DNA from: Clostridiales bacterium
GTDB taxonomy: Bacteria > Bacillota > Clostridia > TANB77 > SIG350
Direction: 5' to 3'
Length of the DNA stretch: 32,634 nucleotides
Assembly (NCBI GenBank): GCA_015056545.1
Contig: SVGE01000011.1
Span: 1-32,634 of the forward strand
Each line of letters opens with the position of its first letter. The stretch's first letter is position 1. Positions 16,247 to 24,315 of this stretch are shown one piece after another. The notes under the pieces were generated by a model. The model was given only the letters and a program-made list of their open reading frames with translations. It had not been told where the DNA came from and did no database searches. The position numbers and the translations under genes were made by a program.

Positions 16247-17238
16247 TAATTAACTGCAGACTCTGAGATCGTTATAACTGGACGCACCCCATAGAGGCTA
16301 GCCTCATAATAATAACTCCAGGCAAAGATATACGTAGAGTAATCGAAAAACCATACACTGTCTCCCCCATCAGCACACGCCAGCCAATAAGATAAGGCTA
16401 CTCCTTCATCATCTTGATTTACCCACGTCGGGCAACCTATTGCTGAATAAGCTGTACTATCTCCCCCTAATTCTACAACTTCTTCTACTGTCATTAATCT
16501 TCCTGTTACTGCTACTCCTGTACCTTCTGCTATCTTATTGGCATATGCTTTCGCTATTCCTATTGCATCTGTTACTTGTATATTTTCTGTTGCATATTCA
16601 TTTAAATTTAATGGATATTCTGTTTCACTTGACCAGTAATTTATACTTGAAAATGCTACTGTTGGTGCACTACTACTTTGTACATATGTATCTGTTGTTA
16701 TATTCTTTTCTGTTAATAATGTTAATGTACTTCCATTATCTTTTAATACTCTAAATTTTTCTTCTCCTATTGTTACTTCATCTCCTACATTATATTCTAC
16801 ATCCGCTACTGGTGTTTCGCCTGTTCCTATTCCTAAGTCTATTAACCATTTTTCTTGTAATACTTCTTCATTTAATTCTTTTTTTGCTACTATTTCTCCA
16901 TCTACTACTTCTATTAATTCTCCATATTCTTCTTCTTTAAATTCTGGTAATATTTCTTTTATTGCTTCACCTGTTATTGTTTTGTCTATTAATTTTAACT
17001 CTTCTTCTTCTCCATTTCCTGTTGCTAACTTTATTTGTTCCTCTGCTCTTTTTACTGCTAATATTTCTTGATATGTTCGTATATCACTTTTAAATACACT
17101 TTCTTTTGCCCTGTCTATTATACCACCTTCCATAAAAGTTACAATAACTGCAGCAGTTAATATTATTAGTACAATTATTGTTACAATTAATGCAACTAAG
17201 CTTATACCTGATGTTCTACTATTCTTTAAATTTTTCAT
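16246..17238 (-). CDS. Pilin-like protein with DUF6273/C-type-lectin-like C-terminus; candidate DGR target
   Basis: A 330-residue protein. The N-terminus NSRTSGISLVALIVTIIVL is the class of prepilin-like leader common in clostridia (Gly then a hydrophobic helix; no Glu5), followed by IIDRAKES and a helical stalk. A spacer from about residue 105 leads to VGDEVTIGEEKFRVL, a DUF6273-like start, and the C-terminus ends GVRPVITI, typical of C-type-lectin-fold DGR targets. The last ~60 codons are richer in G+C and in Trp, Tyr, Ser and Phe codons ending in C/T. ATG 17238 is preferred over 17244 because AAAGGAGG is nine bases away rather than three. Predicted role: surface-displayed variable binding protein. 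An ordinary non-diversified pilin is the alternative. Confidence 0.8.
   Translation of the reverse strand: MKNLKNSRTSGISLVALIVTIIVLIILTAAVIVTFMEGGIIDRAKESVFKSDIRTYQEILAVKRAEEQIKLATGNGEEEELKLIDKTITGEAIKEILPEFKEEEYGELIEVVDGEIVAKKELNEEVLQEKWLIDLGIGTGETPVADVEYNVGDEVTIGEEKFRVLKDNGSTLTLLTEKNITTDTYVQSSSAPTVAFSSINYWSSETEYPLNLNEYATENIQVTDAIGIAKAYANKIAEGTGVAVTGRLMTVEEVVELGGDSTAYSAIGCPTWVNQDDEGVALSYWLACADGGDSVWFFDYSTYIFAWSYYYEASLYGVRPVITISESAVN
16250..16390 (-). other. Candidate variable region (VR) of a diversity-generating retroelement
   Basis: My manual counts give 27-28 G/C per 60 bases in each of the three rows covering 16261-16440, against 14-22 in some rows of the gene body (one row, 16501-16560, reaches 26). 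Many codons here (TGT, AGT, TTC, TAC, TAT, ATC, AGC) could arise from AAY template codons by adenine change. The end is the invariant-looking GGGGTGCGTCCAGT (GVRP), followed by the stop and a GRNA-type hairpin. No matching template repeat is present in this window. Confidence 0.55.
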
Positions 17239-17272
17239 AATCATTTTCCTCCTTTAAAATTTAATTTTGTTA

Positions 17273-17293
17273 TTATACAATTTTATTGTATAA
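17273..17293. promoter_or_regulatory. Inverted repeat over the -10 region (candidate operator)
   Basis: TTATACAAT-TTT-ATTGTATAA, nine-bp arms with a three-base centre, covers the -10 of the pilin-like gene. A repressor bound here would block transcription. AbrB-like proteins are encoded on both sides, but the binding protein is not shown by the sequence. Confidence 0.5.
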
Positions 17294-17313
17294 CACTTTT
17301 AGTTTTACTTCAA
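17285..17313 (-). promoter_or_regulatory. Promoter of the pilin-like gene
   Basis: Minus strand TTGAAG (17308-17313), 17 bases, TACAAT (17285-17290), about 47 bases before the chosen ATG. Confidence 0.6.
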
Positions 17314-17396
17314 CTGTTTTGTTGTAGTTTTTTTATTTTTCTTTTTACTACCTCCTTCCTCGGCTCTTTATTTTATTATTGCCAAAATATATTTTT

Positions 17397-17626
17397 ATAT
17401 AATTGGGCAAAACAAAAGAACCTAAGACTACATTACGTTTTCTCGTAATATATTCTTAAGTTCTCTATATTTTTTTGCATGTCAATTAAAGATGTTTTTA
17501 TACTATAAACATCCCCCCCCCCTAGTATTTAGCACTTTCTGGCACTTTACTTTGGTTTTATTTGACATTTTCTTACACCTTCTTTCTTGTTTGTATATTA
17601 TCATATGTAATTCATCTTTTCAATAG
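17397..17626. repeat. 230-bp dispersed repeat, copy B
   Basis: Same orientation as copy A (1-229). It lies about 85 bases upstream of the pilin-like gene's promoter and 60 bases past the terminator of AbrB paralog 5. The poly-C run is 10 (9 in copy A). The two-stem structure and the GATGTTT/AAACATC hairpin are unchanged. Downstream of the run the two copies have drifted, for example TTTCTGGCAC against TTTATGGCAC. Nothing else was recognised in 17314-17396. Confidence 0.9.
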
Positions 17627-17685
17627 AAAAATGTATTTTTTTCAATATTGAACTAATACAAGATTTTATTTTAGCTAAGAAAAAA

Positions 17686-17713
17686 GAATGAACTAGAAAA
17701 CTCTAATTCATTC
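17686..17713 (-). terminator. Terminator of AbrB paralog 5
   Basis: GAATGAATTAG/CTAGTTCATTC stem (one G-T) around a short loop, followed by TTTTTT on the minus strand. Confidence 0.85.
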
Positions 17714-17726
17714 CTTTGTTTTATTC

Positions 17727-18038
17727 TTATTCCTCTTTAGAAATATATATAACATTTCCTATAAGGTCAACATTTAATAGCTGCCTTTCACCTGATCTAA
17801 TTCCTAAAAAATAGAAATATTCTTTTGGAATTACAACCCGATTAACTACATCCAACTTTCTTACTATACCGAACTTTGGTAATCTTGCAACATTAACCTC
17901 ATTCTCTTCAAACTTTCTTATAGCAATCTTACCATACTCCATTATTATTTCTACTGGCTGGTATGGAGCATATGCCAAATCATCCATAAACTTTCTCGGC
18001 AATGTTAATCTCCCTAAGCTGTCCATTCTTCTATACAT
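17727..18038 (-). CDS. Tandem AbrB-type DNA-binding protein (paralog 5)
   Basis: A 103-residue protein: first half-domain YRRMDSLGRLTLPRKFMDDL, second FGIVRKLDVVNRVVIPKEYF. It is the longest and most conserved of the five paralogs and lies on the other side of the pilin-like gene and IS. It has its own promoter (18098-18126) and terminator, so it is a single-gene unit. GGAGG lies eight bases before the ATG, as in the family. A local regulator of the island is a reasonable inference. Confidence 0.85.
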   Translation of the reverse strand: MYRRMDSLGRLTLPRKFMDDLAYAPYQPVEIIMEYGKIAIRKFEENEVNVARLPKFGIVRKLDVVNRVVIPKEYFYFLGIRSGERQLLNVDLIGNVIYISKEE

Positions 18039-18097
18039 TCTTGCATCCTCCTATAATAAATAAAATAGAATAATAAAAATTATTATTTACCTTATTA

Positions 18098-18126
18098 ATT
18101 ATAGCATTTTATGTAAACCTTTTCAA
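18098..18126 (-). promoter_or_regulatory. Promoter of AbrB paralog 5
   Basis: Minus strand TTGAAA (18121-18126), 17 bases, TATAAT (18098-18103), directly after the end of the CNNM/CorC-type gene. Confidence 0.75.
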
Positions 18127-18131
18127 TAGTT

Positions 18132-19424
18132 TTATTTAGATAAATTTTTACATGCTTTTACCCATAATATTCTTTTATCTTCGTATTCTTCAACTTTAAA
18201 AGTAACAGTTGGTGTTTCTATTTCTGGATATTCATCATCTTGTGGTATTCTTCCTAATTCTTCTATAATATATCCAGATAATGTATCATAATCTCCTTCT
18301 GGAATATCTACATGTAAAATCTTTCTTACATCATATATTGGAAGTGAACCTTCAAGTATATAGGTATTATCATCTATTTTTGTATATTCAATTTCTTCTT
18401 CATCAAATTCATCATACATATCTCCAACTATTTCTTCTAATATATCTTTCATAGTAACAATACCCGCTGTTCCACCATATTCATCAAGTACAATACCTAC
18501 TTGTGTTTTATTTTGTTGCATATCTTTAAACAAATCATTTATTTTTTGATATTGTGGAACAAAAAAAGCTTCTCTCATTATTTCTTTAATTTGTTTATTA
18601 TCTTCTTTACTATTTTTCAATAAGTCTTTTATATGCAAAATACCAACAATATTGTCTATTGTCTCTTCAAATACTGGAATTCTACTATGTTTATAGTCTT
18701 CTATTACATCTTGAAGTACTTGTTTAATTGTGTATTCTTGATTAATAGCAAAAATATCTGTTCTATGACACATAATTTCAGATACTGTTTTATCATTAAA
18801 TTCAAAAATGTTGTTTATCATTTCTTTTTCTTCATCTTCAATTGTACCACTTTCTTGTCCAACATCTACCATCATACGAATTTCTTCTTCTGTTACAGTT
18901 TCTTCATCATTTTCACTAACACCAAATATTTTAGATATTATATTAGTTGAAAATGTTAAGAATTTAACAAATGGTGATGCAATAATTGCAATTGTTTTTA
19001 TTATACCAATTGAAAAATATGCAATTTTTTCAGAATTTTTCATAGCTAATCTTTTAGGAACTAACTCACCAAATACTAATGTAAAATATGACAGTAAAAT
19101 TGTAATTATTACAATAGATATTGTTTTAAATGTTTCAATTGTTATACTAGGTATTAAACTATTTAATAATGGAGCTAAATCATCAGCAAATGCTTCTGAT
19201 GCAAATGCACTTGATAAAAATCCTGCAAGTGTAATTCCTATTTGAATAGTTGCTAAAAATCCACTTGGATTTTTAAGCATCTTTTCAATTGCTTTTGCTT
19301 TTTTATCTCCTTCTTTTGCTTTAATTGTAATTTTTGCATCATTTAAAGATACAAATGCCATTTCTGTTGCTGCAAAAAATGCATTAACAAATATTAAAAT
19401 TATTAAAACTATAAACTGCGACAT
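18132..19424 (-). CDS. CNNM / CBS / CorC_HlyC membrane protein
   Basis: A 430-residue hemolysin-C/CorC-family membrane protein. Residues 1-180 form the CNNM membrane domain ([21 protein letters not shown] and [11 protein letters not shown] are visible). A CBS pair follows at about 195-325 ([49 protein letters not shown]), and the CorC_HlyC domain ends it ([25 protein letters not shown]). Relatives take part in Mg2+ or Na+ transport; the true substrate here is unknown. It follows the lipid kinase by 15 bases, so the two are probably co-transcribed. No clear terminator is seen after it. Confidence 0.9.
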   Translation of the reverse strand: MSQFIVLIILIFVNAFFAATEMAFVSLNDAKITIKAKEGDKKAKAIEKMLKNPSGFLATIQIGITLAGFLSSAFASEAFADDLAPLLNSLIPSITIETFKTISIVIITILLSYFTLVFGELVPKRLAMKNSEKIAYFSIGIIKTIAIIASPFVKFLTFSTNIISKIFGVSENDEETVTEEEIRMMVDVGQESGTIEDEEKEMINNIFEFNDKTVSEIMCHRTDIFAINQEYTIKQVLQDVIEDYKHSRIPVFEETIDNIVGILHIKDLLKNSKEDNKQIKEIMREAFFVPQYQKINDLFKDMQQNKTQVGIVLDEYGGTAGIVTMKDILEEIVGDMYDEFDEEEIEYTKIDDNTYILEGSLPIYDVRKILHVDIPEGDYDTLSGYIIEELGRIPQDDEYPEIETPTVTFKVEEYEDKRILWVKACKNLSK

Positions 19425-19439
19425 ATACTCTTTCCTTTC

Positions 19440-20327
19440 TTATCTTGTAATTACTTTTAACCTTTTTTCTAACATTCTAATTTCTAATGGAAAATCTGGT
19501 CCATTTTCTCCATCTATATCTGTTATAACGTGTTTGTTGCAATTGATGTTAACTTTTTTACTTTTCATATATATTATATTTTTATTATTAGCATGTCTTC
19601 CTCCTAATATATCTAACCACACACTTGGATAATCTGTAAACATGCATTTTTTTAATATAATTATATCAAAAAGGCCATCATCATATTTAGACTGATTAGC
19701 TATTTTACTAAAACCACCTGCTGATGTTCCATTCATAATTAAAATAAAAAATATATCTTCATTTATTATCCCTTCATCTGTTTCAATTTCAACTTGAAGT
19801 GGATGCATTTGTACAAGTTCTTCTAATGCTTTCAAATAATATGCCCAAGGACCTAAAACAGCTTTTGCATTATTATCTACCTTTTGTGATGTTGAAACTA
19901 AACTACCAAAACTTGCAACATTTATAAAGACTTTATTATTAATTAAACCAATATCACTTAATGTATAATTATTTCCAAGCAATATTTCTGTTTGCTTTTT
20001 TACATCTTTTTCAATGTTAAATTGAACAGAAAAATCATTACAAGTTCCAACGGGATAAATTCCAATAGGAATATCTATTTCATATTTAATCATAAAATTA
20101 ACCACTTGATTAATCGTTCCATCTCCACCTGCAACAAGAATTTTGGCATATTCTTTTTCATTTTCTTTTATTGTCTTAAATAAGTTTTCAAATCTTTTAT
20201 TTTTTTCTATTCTATATAAATAAAGCTCAAAATATTTTTTTTGAAATTTGTCTATTATATAATCTAAATAATTAACAAAAGTTTTATCACCTGAATAAGG
20301 ATTATATATTAATACTACTTTTTTCAT
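19440..20327 (-). CDS. Diacylglycerol/lipid kinase (YegS/DgkB family)
   Basis: A 295-residue lipid kinase. The N-terminal IYNPYSGDK and the ATP motif VAGGDGTINQVVNF, then GTCNDFSVQF and FINVASFGSLV, identify the DAGK catalytic domain; SDIGLINNK and DIDGENG in the C-terminal half are also family blocks. In Gram-positives this family phosphorylates diacylglycerol released during lipoteichoic-acid synthesis; other lipid substrates are possible. An inverted repeat TATATCAC/GTGATATA covers its ribosome site (AAGGTGA). It heads a two-gene operon with the CNNM protein. Confidence 0.88.
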   Translation of the reverse strand: MKKVVLIYNPYSGDKTFVNYLDYIIDKFQKKYFELYLYRIEKNKRFENLFKTIKENEKEYAKILVAGGDGTINQVVNFMIKYEIDIPIGIYPVGTCNDFSVQFNIEKDVKKQTEILLGNNYTLSDIGLINNKVFINVASFGSLVSTSQKVDNNAKAVLGPWAYYLKALEELVQMHPLQVEIETDEGIINEDIFFILIMNGTSAGGFSKIANQSKYDDGLFDIIILKKCMFTDYPSVWLDILGGRHANNKNIIYMKSKKVNINCNKHVITDIDGENGPDFPLEIRMLEKRLKVITR

Positions 20328-20373
20328 TATATCACCTTAGTGATATATTATCATATTATCTGTATATTTTCAA
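20328..20373 (-). promoter_or_regulatory. Promoter and ribosome-site hairpin of the lipid kinase gene
   Basis: Minus strand TTGAAA (20368-20373), 17 bases, TAATAT (20345-20350). Next to it, TATATCAC-CTTA-GTGATATA (20328-20347, plus strand) is a perfect 8-bp inverted repeat that holds the Shine-Dalgarno in its loop and 3' arm. The predicted start falls inside this repeat, so it may act as DNA operator or, from an upstream start, as an RNA hairpin. Confidence 0.5.
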
Positions 20374-20436
20374 TTAGTTAATTAATAAATTAAATCAAAA
20401 TTAAACGATGTTAATAATTTTGTTGAAAAATGAAGA

Positions 20437-20464
20437 AAAGAGATAACTTTATAGTTACCTCTTT
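20437..20464 (-). terminator. ileS terminator
   Basis: Twelve-bp stem AAAGAGGTAACT/AGTTATCTCTTT (one G-T), four-base loop, then T-rich sequence on the minus strand. Confidence 0.85.
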
Positions 20465-20478
20465 AAAATAATTAAATT

Positions 20479-23241
20479 CTATTCAATTGTACTTGCACAT
20501 CTTTCACATAATGCAGGATGTTTTTCATTTTGCCCAACTGTTTCACTATATGCCCAACATCTTTCACATTTTTGTCCATCTGCAATTGATATATTTATTT
20601 TAATTTCATTATTTTCTTCTGTATCTTTTCTTAATTCAACTTGTGAAACAATAAATACATCTTTTAATAATGGTAATATACTTAAAACAAAATCATATTT
20701 CTTACTTGCTACTAAAGATACTTTTGCATTTAATGAATGTCCAATAATTTTATTAGCTCTTGCTACTTCTAATTCTTTAGCAACCGCTTCTTTTAATTCT
20801 AATATTTTACTCCATTTTTCTTCAATTTCTTTATTATCCCACTCATCATTTAATTCTGGATAATTTGTAAGCATTACACTTTCAACATTTTCACCATCAA
20901 CATGTTTCATATAGCTCCAAATTTCTTCTGCTGTGAAACATATAATTGGTGCTAATATTTTAACTAATGAATTTAAAATATTATACATAGTAGTTTGAGC
21001 TGCTCTTCTTTCTATACTATCTGGTTTTGAAGTATATAATCTGTCTTTTATTATATCTAAATAGAAATTACTCATATCTGATACACAGAAATTATTTATT
21101 TCATGATATGCAACATGGAAATCATATTTTTCAAAACTTTCACTGCATACTTTAACTAATCTATTTAAACGTAATAATGCCCATTTATCTATTTCTAATA
21201 ATTCATTATAATCTACCATATTATTAGGATCAAAATCTGCTGTATTACCTAATATATATCTAGCTGTATTTCTTATTTTTCTGTATACTTCACTTGTTTG
21301 TTTTAATATATCTTTAGAAACACCAACATCTGCTTTAAAATCTGAAGATAATACCCATAATCTTAAGATATCTGCACCATATTCATCAACGATTTCTTGT
21401 GGACTAATACCATTACCTAGTGATTTAGACATTTTTCTACCTTCACCATCTGTTATAAATCCATGTGTTAAAACTTCCTTATATGGTGATACTCCATTAG
21501 TAGCAACTGCTGTTAATATTGATGATTGGAACCATCCTCTATATTGGTCATTTCCTTCTAGATATAAATCTGCTGGATATGGAAGTCCTCTTTCTACTAA
21601 TACACCTTGGTGTGTAGTACCTGAATCAAACCATACATCCATTATGTCTGTTTCTTTTCTAAATTTATCATGTCCACATTCACATTTAGAATTTTCAGGC
21701 ATTAATTCTTCTGCAGTTAAATCAAACCAAGCATTAGAACCTTTTTCTCTAAATAATTCTTGAACTTTCTTTATACTTTCTTTTGAAATATATTCTTTTC
21801 CACATTCTTCGCAATAGAATATTGGAATTGGAACACCCCAAGTTCTTTGTCTTGAAATACACCAGTCATTTCTATCTCTTACCATGCTTGTAATTCTTTC
21901 TTCACCCCAAGCTGGTACCCAATTAACTTTTTTAATTTCTTCTAATGTTTTTTCTCTAAATCCATCAACAGATGCAAACCATTGAGCTGTTGCTCTAAAT
22001 ATTATTGGATTTTTACATCTCCAACAATGTGGATATGAGTGATTAATTTCTTGTTTATGTAGTAAATAATTATTATTTTCTAACCATTCAATTATTGCAT
22101 TATTAGATTTATCATAAAATAATCCTGCAAATGGTCCAGCCTCTTCTGTTTGATATCCTTTACCATCAACACAAACAACTATATCTAATCCATTTTTTAA
22201 TCCACATAAATAGTCTTCTTTACCATATCCAGGAGCTGTATGAACTGCACCTGTACCAGTTTCTAATTCAACAACTATTGTATCATCACTACCTAATACA
22301 ACTTTAGAATCTCTATCTATAAATGGATGTTTACAAAGCATTCCTTCTAATTCTGCACCCATAAATGTTTTTTCAACTGTATATTCAGAAATATTAGCAA
22401 GTCCCATTACATTTTCTACTAATGCTGATGCTATAATATATTTTTCTATTCCTACATTTACTAAACTGTATTCAAATTCACCACCTATTGTAATACCAAC
22501 ATTACCAGGTAAAGTCCATGGTGTAGTTGTCCAAATAACTACATATGTATCTTTTTCATCAAAATTACCTTTTGAATCTTTAACTGCAAATTTAACAAAT
22601 ATTGATGTAGTTCTATGATCTGCATATTCAATTTCAGCTTCTGCTAATGCTGTTTCACAGTCAGTACACCAATAAACTGGTTTTAATCCTTTATATATAT
22701 ATCCTTTTTCATACATTTCACCAAATACACCAATTTGTCTAGCTTCAAATTCTGGTAATAAAGTTATATATGGATTTTCCCAATCACCTAAACAACCTAA
22801 TCTTTTAAATCCTTCTGTTTGTTCATTTACAAATCCTAAAGCAAAATCTCTACATGTATCTCTAAATTTACCTACACCTATTTCATCTTTATTTAATCCT
22901 AATACACTAATAGCCCTTTTTTCTGTTGGAAGACCATGTGTATCATATCCTGGAATAAATGGTGTGTAATATCCTTTTAAGTTTTTGTATCTAACAATAG
23001 TATCTTTTAATACTTTATTAAAAGCATGTCCTAAATGTATAGGACCATTTGCATAAGGAGGACCATCATGCAATACAAAACTTTTCTTTCCTTCATTTTT
23101 CTTTAATATTTTTTGATATAACCCATTATCTAATACTTCTTTTTGAATATTAGGTTCATTTTGAGGCAAGCTTGCTCTCATAGGGAAATCTGTTTTTGGC
23201 AGATTTAATGTTTGTCCATAATCTTTCTTTTCTTCACTCAT
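20479..23241 (-). CDS. ileS: Isoleucine--tRNA ligase
   Basis: Charges tRNA-Ile. Of about 920 residues, the HIGH-type motif is HLGH in YANGPIHLGH, the catalytic loop is GRKMSKSLGN, and the C-terminal zinc finger is CERCWAY...CERC. An editing-domain region (VWTTTPWTLPGN) is present. ATG 23241 is chosen because AGGAG lies seven bases upstream; the frame runs 23 codons further into the T-box terminator, which is not coding. It is single-gene, controlled by the isoleucine T-box. Confidence 0.96.
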   Translation of the reverse strand: MSEEKKDYGQTLNLPKTDFPMRASLPQNEPNIQKEVLDNGLYQKILKKNEGKKSFVLHDGPPYANGPIHLGHAFNKVLKDTIVRYKNLKGYYTPFIPGYDTHGLPTEKRAISVLGLNKDEIGVGKFRDTCRDFALGFVNEQTEGFKRLGCLGDWENPYITLLPEFEARQIGVFGEMYEKGYIYKGLKPVYWCTDCETALAEAEIEYADHRTTSIFVKFAVKDSKGNFDEKDTYVVIWTTTPWTLPGNVGITIGGEFEYSLVNVGIEKYIIASALVENVMGLANISEYTVEKTFMGAELEGMLCKHPFIDRDSKVVLGSDDTIVVELETGTGAVHTAPGYGKEDYLCGLKNGLDIVVCVDGKGYQTEEAGPFAGLFYDKSNNAIIEWLENNNYLLHKQEINHSYPHCWRCKNPIIFRATAQWFASVDGFREKTLEEIKKVNWVPAWGEERITSMVRDRNDWCISRQRTWGVPIPIFYCEECGKEYISKESIKKVQELFREKGSNAWFDLTAEELMPENSKCECGHDKFRKETDIMDVWFDSGTTHQGVLVERGLPYPADLYLEGNDQYRGWFQSSILTAVATNGVSPYKEVLTHGFITDGEGRKMSKSLGNGISPQEIVDEYGADILRLWVLSSDFKADVGVSKDILKQTSEVYRKIRNTARYILGNTADFDPNNMVDYNELLEIDKWALLRLNRLVKVCSESFEKYDFHVAYHEINNFCVSDMSNFYLDIIKDRLYTSKPDSIERRAAQTTMYNILNSLVKILAPIICFTAEEIWSYMKHVDGENVESVMLTNYPELNDEWDNKEIEEKWSKILELKEAVAKELEVARANKIIGHSLNAKVSLVASKKYDFVLSILPLLKDVFIVSQVELRKDTEENNEIKINISIADGQKCERCWAYSETVGQNEKHPALCERCASTIE

Positions 23242-23260
23242 ATTAATTCTCCTTTCAAAT

Positions 23261-23506
23261 AAAAAAACACGATTATATCCCAAGGGACGAATAATCGTGG
23301 TACCACCCAAATTTATATATTTACACTAATTGTATAAACAAACTCATTTAGTTATAACGGGACAACCGGTTTTTCTTACTATTATTTCAGAAAACTGCTC
23401 AAAGGTGATATTCATTAAATCTAGTTTATCACAATTTCAGCATACATGTGACTCTCTAAAAACATTAATTCAACTACTTGTCCTTATCTTCGCAATATCT
23501 ACTATG
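23261..23506 (-). promoter_or_regulatory. T-box riboswitch, isoleucine-specific
   Basis: A 245-base leader senses uncharged tRNA-Ile. GATAAGGACAAGTA and AGAGAGTCAC mark Stem I, the specifier codon is ATC in GAATATCACC, and TGGTACCACG (23296-23305) is the antiterminator T-box that pairs with the tRNA acceptor end. The alternative terminator is CACGATTAT/ATAATCGTG with a seven-T run (23261-23299). Confidence 0.93.
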
Positions 23507-23512
23507 CGTAAT

Positions 23513-23541
23513 ATTTTATCATAATTTTATATATAAAGCAA
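23513..23541 (-). promoter_or_regulatory. Promoter of the T-box/ileS transcript
   Basis: Minus strand TTGCTT (23536-23541), 17 bases, TAAAAT (23513-23518). The predicted start precedes the T-box Stem I. Confidence 0.6.
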
Positions 23542-23560
23542 CTGTATTTTTGTAAAAAGT

Positions 23561-24066
23561 TTATTTTATCAGTTTATATTCTATACATTTTTCTTCTAAT
23601 AATTTAAAATCGCAAGAAATTCCCTTAAAAAATTCATTTTTCTTGTTTACTACTAAATCATGCATTTTATACGCTCTACTAAGAATTTCAGCTTTATTAG
23701 AATTAATATACTTATATTCATTTAATAGCAAATCTCTATACTTTTTATCTTGATTACTATACTATAATAATTTAATAATATCTTTTTCAATAATTATAGG
23801 AAGCATAACTGAAAATTTTATTATTGCTAATGGTCTGTTTTTTCTATTATATACAAAGAAGAATGTTGGATTATTTTTTTATTTTTCATAATGTTGTTTA
23901 TATGAATATAATGGTGCAAAATAACTAAAGTTTTTTATTTTAAGTACTATTCCTAAATATGGTCTACAATGCCCTTTAGTTTCCTTATTTAACTTATATG
24001 TTTTTCATATTTGCTTAAATAATTTATATATTTTTCATCTATATTATAAAAAAGTAATTTTTCCAA
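23561..24066 (-). pseudogene. toxN: Decayed ToxN/AbiQ-family toxin gene (type III toxin-antitoxin)
   Basis: Reading from TTG 24066 (Shine-Dalgarno AGGTGA close by), the translation starts YNIDEKYINYLSKYEKHIS. After one lost base near 23932 it continues NKETKGHCRPYLGIVLKIKN and FSYFAPLYSYKQHYEK, then one TAA, then NNPTFFFVYNRKNRPLAIIK and FSVMLPIIIEKDIIKLL, then a TAG, then NEYKYINSNKAEILSRAYKM, and finally CDFKLLEEKC before TAA at 23561. The RPYLGIVL...YFAPL...NNPTF...CDFKLLEEK order is that of ToxN/AbiQ endoribonucleases, and the rebuilt length (~169) equals theirs. One frameshift and two nonsense codons make it almost certainly inactive. Confidence 0.85.
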
Positions 24067-24097
24067 TTTCACCTCATTTCTTCCCCTAAAATAAAAT

Positions 24098-24125
24098 AGA
24101 GATACATTATTTATAATGTACCTCT
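24098..24125 (-). terminator. Terminator between ToxI-like RNA and toxN
   Basis: AGAGGTACATTA/TAATGTATCTCT, 12 bp with one G-T and a four-base loop, then ATTTTATTTT on the minus strand. A leaky terminator at this position is standard in type III modules. Confidence 0.85.
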
Positions 24126-24224
24126 AATTCTATTTGCTCATTTTTAAGGTTCTAGCTAACCTAATTTGAAAACGTCCTTTTTATTAAAGAACTATTATTA
24201 GTAATCAATGATTACTTTTTTAGT
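24126..24224 (-). ncRNA. ToxI-like antitoxin RNA
   Basis: Transcript from the perfect promoter at 24231-24259 to the terminator. Around 24126-24168 the minus strand reads AGGTT-AGCTAG-AACCT (five-bp hairpin), then a GAGC that can pair with GCU in the loop, an H-type pseudoknot like the ToxI repeat. The tail CAAATAGAATTAG resembles the next repeat start TCAAATTAGG, so about one full repeat plus a partial is visible. A perfect GTAATCA/TGATTAC hairpin (GTAATCAATGATTAC on the plus strand) lies further 5'. Confidence 0.65.
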
Positions 24225-24230
24225 ATATTT

Positions 24231-24259
24231 ATTATATATTTTTTTATTCATTTTGTCAA
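24231..24259 (-). promoter_or_regulatory. Promoter of the ToxI-like RNA
   Basis: Minus strand TTGACA (24254-24259), 17 bases, TATAAT (24231-24236), perfect consensus. Confidence 0.88.
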
Positions 24260-24315
24260 TTGTTTATTGGTAATTTTTGTATATTGTTTTTTTATTTTTG
24301 ATTATATAACCACTT

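Noticed and set aside
23242-23310. N-terminal extension of ileS
   Set aside because: These codons lie in the T-box terminator and antiterminator; the ATG at 23241 has a proper ribosome site.
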